Below are positions 62,891 through 64,000 of a DNA stretch of 64,000 bases, piece by piece. The notes beneath the pieces were generated by a model that saw only the letters and a program-made list of their open reading frames with translations, searched no databases and was not told the DNA's origin. Origin of the DNA: Amaranthus tricolor (Eukaryota > Streptophyta > Magnoliopsida > Caryophyllales > Amaranthaceae); NCBI RefSeq assembly GCF_026212465.1, contig NC_080059.1:7141811-7205810 (forward strand), in the 5' to 3' direction. Position numbers and translations under genes: made by a program. Numbering within the stretch: position 1 is the first letter of the stretch; every line of letters starts with the position of its first letter.

Positions 62891-63095
62891 AATAATAATA
62901 ATTATAATAACAATAATAATAATAATAACAATAATAATATAAATAAAAATTAAAAAAAAATTAAAAAAAATGAAAATGAAAAGTTATTTACTCCAATGGC
63001 AAATTTGTAAATTTTTAAATTCTAGGGTCAAATTCGTAATTTCATTCGAAGGGGATGACGATAAAATGAAAAAGGTGGCGACAAATAAGAATCGG
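62050..63095. mobile_element. foldback transposon with (TAA)n arms and 9-bp target duplication
   Basis: GACTTTTTA flanks both sides (62041-62049 and 63096-63104). Inverted arms of roughly 130 bases share TTATTTGTCGCCAC, GAAATTAC, GCCATTGGAGT and AACTTTTCATTTTCAT. Inside lie long ATT/TAA arrays on both halves. Two GC-rich hairpins, at 62339-62396 and 62727-62762, are made of GTCGCAC and GTGCGAC words. No coding capacity exists; the Tyr and Ile runs are translated microsatellite. The 9-bp duplication points to a Mutator-type origin. Confidence 0.8.
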
Positions 63096-63299
63096 GACTT
63101 TTTATTATCATATCACACACAACTCATTAAATTTATATCTACACTCATCCCTACCCACCAAATTAATAACATGTGCCAATTGATACGAATTCAATGTGAA
63201 ACCCACAAAATTTACCCACTTAACTTACCTAGGGGTGAAAAATCCCATTTGCATTTTGATTATTTCTTAATATAAATCAAATTAAAAATAAATTAAATT

Positions 63300-64000
63300 T
63301 TTATTTTTGAAGCTCCATTGAACAAATTGAAGCTTAAACCTAGGATCTAACACAATAGCGACTGCCATAATAATGCTAAAATCACTCTAATATTTCCCAA
63401 ATTTTTCATACATCTTACAAGCCATTTTCTTCATAAAACCATCCGTACTCTCCATCTCACTTTTTAAAAGCAATCTTACCCTCAACACATTAGGAAAGTG
63501 TAAGTTAGCAGTAGGATATTTAGTCCCAGAAAAAGCAAGAGTAGCTTCATAAAAAACTTTTAAAAACTTGAAAATTTTCTCAATTTTAGCCCATTCTTCC
63601 GCAGTAGGACAATGAATATAGTTTGCATCAACTTTCTGAAAATGAATTAAAGCTTTCTTGTAATACAATGCACTTTCAAGCATTAAATATGTGGAATTCC
63701 ATCGTGTTATGACATCTTGTTTTAAACCCTTAGAGCTTTGAAGGCCTACATGCTCAATACAACTTAAGAAACGTTGTTTTCTAGCTTGTGATCCCTTACA
63801 ATATTTCACACTTTCTCTCACCTCAATCACAGCATCATCTATTTCTTTCAATCCATCTTGAACTACTAAGTTCATGATATGTGCACAACACCTCACATGA
63901 AAAAATTCTCCTGCACATAACAATTCAAGCTCACCCTTAAGACAATCCGCAAACACATCATTTGAAGCCGCATTATCAAGAGTAATGCTAAAAATCTTTT
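63300..64000 (-). pseudogene. hAT transposase (RICESLEEPER-like), partial and broken
   Basis: A minus-strand frame enters from the right edge of the window and runs to a TAG at 63387-63389. It reads KIFSITLDNAASND at the window edge, then CCAHIMNLVVQDGL, TRWNSTYLMLESAL and a KYPTANLHFP motif, as in zinc-finger BED/RICESLEEPER hAT transposases. After the TAG the same frame continues with family-like sequence (IIMAVAIVLDPRFKLQF) to about 63310. The stop therefore replaces a residue in the middle of the protein, usually Trp at this place. The N-terminal BED finger would lie beyond the window; the C-terminal dimerisation domain is missing on the left. Host relatives include the DAYSLEEPER/RICESLEEPER genes, but the stop argues for a dead transposon copy. 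Confidence 0.85.

Overview
The window looks like nuclear DNA of a flowering plant, probably a eudicot. It is AT-rich, its genes carry GT-AG introns, and the recognisable proteins are plant families: a heavy-metal-associated isoprenylated protein, a phytocyanin, an F-box/FBA protein, a pTAC2-type PPR protein and a plant C2-type phospholipase D. The repeat content might suit Caryophyllales, but that is a guess. No rRNA, tRNA, CRISPR array or bacterial-style operon was seen.

Layout: 1-400 holds what may be the last exon of a transposon-domesticated gene. 400-9200 is gene-poor and carries a nested palindrome (644-757), a solo LTR (4301-4817) and miniature elements. 9478-12346 (+) is a five-exon HIPP gene with two HMA domains and a CaaX end. 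12.6-19.5 kb is mostly miniature elements and microsatellites. 19550-20723 (-) is a two-exon phytocyanin with a MITE in its intron. 23451-25885 is a deleted CACTA transposon with 3-bp target duplications. 27871-29085 (-) is an intact single-exon F-box gene. 31.5-36.9 kb holds gene remnants and a possible small two-exon gene I do not recognise. 41686-48624 (-) is a four-exon pTAC2-like gene whose first intron contains a decayed Ty1/copia element in the opposite orientation. 51170-53044 is a non-autonomous hAT element with a complete TRIM retrotransposon inside it. 53894-61260 (+) is a nine-exon phospholipase D of the beta/gamma class, with both HKD motifs intact and introns full of mobile elements. 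62050-63095 is a long foldback element with a 9-bp target duplication. 63300-64000 (-) is a hAT (RICESLEEPER-like) transposase pseudogene running off the window.

The host genes do not form a pathway or cluster. They appear to be independent genes separated by, and invaded by, transposable elements. I found no convincing new multi-gene system. The most unusual material is repeat architecture: a palindrome family built from one 12-bp unit, miniature elements whose interiors are short tandem arrays, a tandem multimer of a TRIM element starting a few bases past a PLD splice donor, and a TRIM solo LTR just upstream of the PLD start codon. All exon joins were worked out by hand from splice signals, reading phase and family knowledge; no alignment was run.
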